This document shows, in pieces, positions 6,081 through 7,544 of a stretch of DNA of 7,544 bases; the first letter of the stretch is position 1; each line of letters starts with the position of its first letter. The notes beneath the pieces were generated by a model. The model was not told the DNA's origin, did not search any database, and saw only the letters and a program-made list of their open reading frames with translations. The position numbers and the translations under genes are program-made. This DNA is from Bacteroidetes/Chlorobi group bacterium ChocPot_Mid (lineage in GTDB: Bacteria; Bacteroidota; Ignavibacteria; Kapaibacteriales; UBA2268). The stretch is from positions 1 through 7,544 of the forward strand of contig RCNQ01000262.1 in the NCBI GenBank assembly GCA_003731675.1, given 5' to 3'.

Positions 6081-6458
6081 ATGAAAAGTATCTTATTCAT
6101 ATCATTTACTTTAATATTTTTATCTTGTCAACAATCGGTCGTAGATGAACCGACTGTCAAAAATCCTGATGCGCTGGTAACTTTTATTGAACTCGGTTCT
6201 GACAAATGTGTCCCTTGTCTGCAAATGAGACCAATTATGAAATCACTTGAAGCTAAATATGGAACAGAGCAATTAAAAGTTATTTTCATTGATGTATATA
6301 AACAATATGCTGAAGCACAGAAATACAATATTCTGGTTATTCCCTCACAAATATTCTTTGATAAGAGTGGTAAAGAATTCCACCGTCACGAGGGTTTTTA
6401 TCCTGAAGTAGATATAGACTCTTTATTACAAAAACAAGGTTTGAAGATAATTAATTAA
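6081..6458 (+). CDS. Thioredoxin-fold lipoprotein (CVPC), first of a tandem pair
   Basis: 125 residues. Start ATG at 6081, with AGGA at 6072-6075. Residues 1-16 form a short lipoprotein-type signal ending F-L-S-C, so Cys16 is the likely lipidated residue (the -3 Phe is not ideal). The thioredoxin domain starts near residue 33: V-T-F-I-E-L-G-S-D-K-C-V-P-C gives the redox CXXC at Cys43-Cys46, and I-P-S at 87-89 contains the cis-proline (Pro88). The C-terminal K-E-F-H-R-H-E-G-F-Y-P is shared with the next protein. Likely an envelope-anchored, periplasm-facing thiol-disulfide protein. It is about 60% identical by eye to the neighbour over about 93 residues. The 12-base gap after the FmdE frame and 18-base gap to the next gene indicate one operon. 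Partner and substrate are unknown; a DsbD/CcdA-type electron donor would be expected. Confidence 0.88.
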   Translation: MKSILFISFTLIFLSCQQSVVDEPTVKNPDALVTFIELGSDKCVPCLQMRPIMKSLEAKYGTEQLKVIFIDVYKQYAEAQKYNILVIPSQIFFDKSGKEFHRHEGFYPEVDIDSLLQKQGLKIIN

Positions 6459-6476
6459 TTTATATACGGAGAAATC

Positions 6477-6857
6477 ATGAAAAAAACAATTATCATTTTA
6501 TCAGTATCAATTGGTTTATTACTTTTTTACAATCAATTTCAATGTAAAGAAAAATCTAAGAAACCAATTGTTACATTTGTTGAACTCGGTTCGGTAAGAT
6601 GTATCCCCTGTAAAAAAATGCAACCTGTAATGAAATCTTTAGAAGAAAAATATGGCGAGCAATTAGAAATAATTTTTTATGATGTCTGGACTGAAGAAGG
6701 CAAACCAAAGGGAAAGGAATATAACATCAGTGCAATTCCAACTCAAGTTTTTCTTGATATAGATGGCAAAGAATTTCATAGACATGTTGGATTTTATCCT
6801 GAAGAAGAAATAGATTCTCTTCTTCAAAAAAAGGGATTAAAAATAATTAAGAAGTGA
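6477..6857 (+). CDS. Thioredoxin-fold protein (CIPC), membrane-anchored or exported, second of the pair
   Basis: 126 residues, start ATG at 6477, preceded by CGGAGA. Residues 1-18 are a hydrophobic N-terminal segment (I-I-I-L-S-V-S-I-G-L-L-L-F). Cys23 sits after it, but Y-N-Q-F-Q-C is not a convincing lipobox, so this is better read as an uncleaved anchor or plain signal peptide. The thioredoxin domain has C-I-P-C at Cys42-Cys45, the strand I-I-F-Y-D-V at about 65-70, and cis-Pro88 in A-I-P-T. It shares the K-E-F-H-R-H-x-G-F-Y-P-E and D-S-L-L-Q-K ends with the upstream protein, showing tandem duplication. The differences (R-C-I-P-C versus K-C-V-P-C, and a different anchor) suggest divided roles, for example electron relay versus substrate reduction; this is inference. 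The last four bases overlap the next gene. Confidence 0.87.
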   Translation: MKKTIIILSVSIGLLLFYNQFQCKEKSKKPIVTFVELGSVRCIPCKKMQPVMKSLEEKYGEQLEIIFYDVWTEEGKPKGKEYNISAIPTQVFLDIDGKEFHRHVGFYPEEEIDSLLQKKGLKIIKK

Positions 6858-7544
6858 AATATTTATTTAATATATTGTTTTCCATGATATTATTCCTCGA
6901 TTTATCAGCACAAGAGAGTAAATTGAATGTTGATTTTGATATTCGCTACAGGTTTGAAAGCTGGAATAATATGAATGTAAAATATTATGGAGAATCCGGA
7001 AAAAATCAGATTGGTTCAGTCAATGACGACTTTTTGCTACAAAGAATTATCACAGGATTTGACTTTAAGCCAACTGAAGATATAGAAATGTCTTTACATC
7101 TGCAGGATTCAAGAGCTTTTGGTTGGTCATTAAGTAACAATCAATTTCCTGATGCTTTTAAAGTTGGAGATAATAAAACAAGCAATTCATACTATATAAA
7201 AAATCCAAACGAGGAATTTTTTGAATTATATGATTTATCATTCAAATTTTCAAATATTTTAAATAATATGTCAATAATAGCTGGCAGACAGAAAATCAGT
7301 TTTGGTGATAATAAAATTTTCGGACCAGGAGAATGGGGGAATTCGGGGCGATGGAATTGGGATGCAATAAAAGTAGAATATTTATTGGACGATTTGGAAT
7401 TAAATTTTTGGACCGGAGGAACAAAGATAAATGACCCCAATGTAACATCAATACCTTTCTTCAATACTGAATATTATGGTATAGGGTCTTATGATAGAAT
7501 TAAAGTTAGTAATAATCTTCATTTTGAACCTTTTTTGGCTTCAA
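6854..7544 (+). CDS. Alginate-export-like outer-membrane porin, 3' end missing
   Basis: The frame is open from the GTG at 6854 to the right edge: 230 codons plus one base, with no stop seen. GTG is chosen because it overlaps the previous stop by four bases (GTGA) and gives a good signal peptide, K-Y-L-F-N-I-L-F-S-M-I-L-F, ending L-S-A-Q near residue 20. The alternative ATG at 6884 would cut this in half. The mature part looks like the alginate-export/AlgE-like barrel family: D-I-R-Y-R-F-E-S-W near the start, L-Q-D-S-R-A-F-G-W at about 80-90, and A-G-R-Q-K-I-S-F-G-D at 143-152 followed by G-R-W-N-W-D. Family members form outer-membrane channels; most are not alginate exporters, so substrate is unknown. 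It may be the channel for whatever the operon handles. Confidence 0.85.
   Translation, partial: MKYLFNILFSMILFLDLSAQESKLNVDFDIRYRFESWNNMNVKYYGESGKNQIGSVNDDFLLQRIITGFDFKPTEDIEMSLHLQDSRAFGWSLSNNQFPDAFKVGDNKTSNSYYIKNPNEEFFELYDLSFKFSNILNNMSIIAGRQKISFGDNKIFGPGEWGNSGRWNWDAIKVEYLLDDLELNFWTGGTKINDPNVTSIPFFNTEYYGIGSYDRIKVSNNLHFEPFLAS

Noticed and set aside
6128..6328. Minus-strand open frame of 66 codons
   Set aside because: It lies opposite the CXXC-coding region of the first thioredoxin, which is well supported.
7192..7464. Minus-strand open frame of 90 codons
   Set aside because: It lies opposite the porin frame, which has a signal peptide, family motifs and coupling to the upstream gene.

Overview
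The window is AT-rich DNA from a bacterium that is very probably a member of the Bacteroidota/Ignavibacteriota (FCB) group. The main evidence is the C-terminal end of the first gene: a type IX secretion (T9SS) type A sorting domain with the YPNPFNPST signature, common in Ignavibacteria-like genomes. The secreted and outer-membrane-type proteins fit a Gram-negative, diderm cell. No phage, transposon, CRISPR, tRNA or rRNA signature was seen. The exact taxon cannot be fixed from this sequence alone.

Left part (1-4889): the 3' end of a very large secreted surface protein. It is open at the left edge and at least 1143 residues are visible. It carries about seven BNR/Asp-box-like propeller repeats, an unassigned region, a LamG-like / SdrB-like / LamG-like block and the T9SS sorting domain. 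A good intrinsic terminator follows. Next come two separate single-gene units with signal peptides: a small secreted protein (3542-3958, with its own terminator) and a probable outer-membrane beta-barrel protein (4038-4889). Neither can be given a specific function.

Right part (4990-7544): a compact, co-directional cluster with a TetR-family repressor (5033-5623), an FmdE-family gene broken by two frameshifts (5679-6068), two tandem thioredoxin-fold proteins with signal/anchor segments (6081-6458 and 6477-6857), and the start of an alginate-export-like outer-membrane porin (6854 to the right edge). The porin start overlaps the second thioredoxin stop by 4 bases. Near-identical palindromic sites (CAAGTAAGTGAWTACTTR) lie upstream of both the repressor and the FmdE gene, so the repressor probably controls itself and the rest of the cluster.

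How the genes may work together (inference): a TetR sensor would release an operon encoding a small metal/redox-type cytoplasmic protein, two exported disulfide-active thioredoxins and an outer-membrane channel. This looks like an envelope redox or export/uptake module whose ligand and substrate are unknown. It continues beyond the right edge, and the missing genes would be the most informative.
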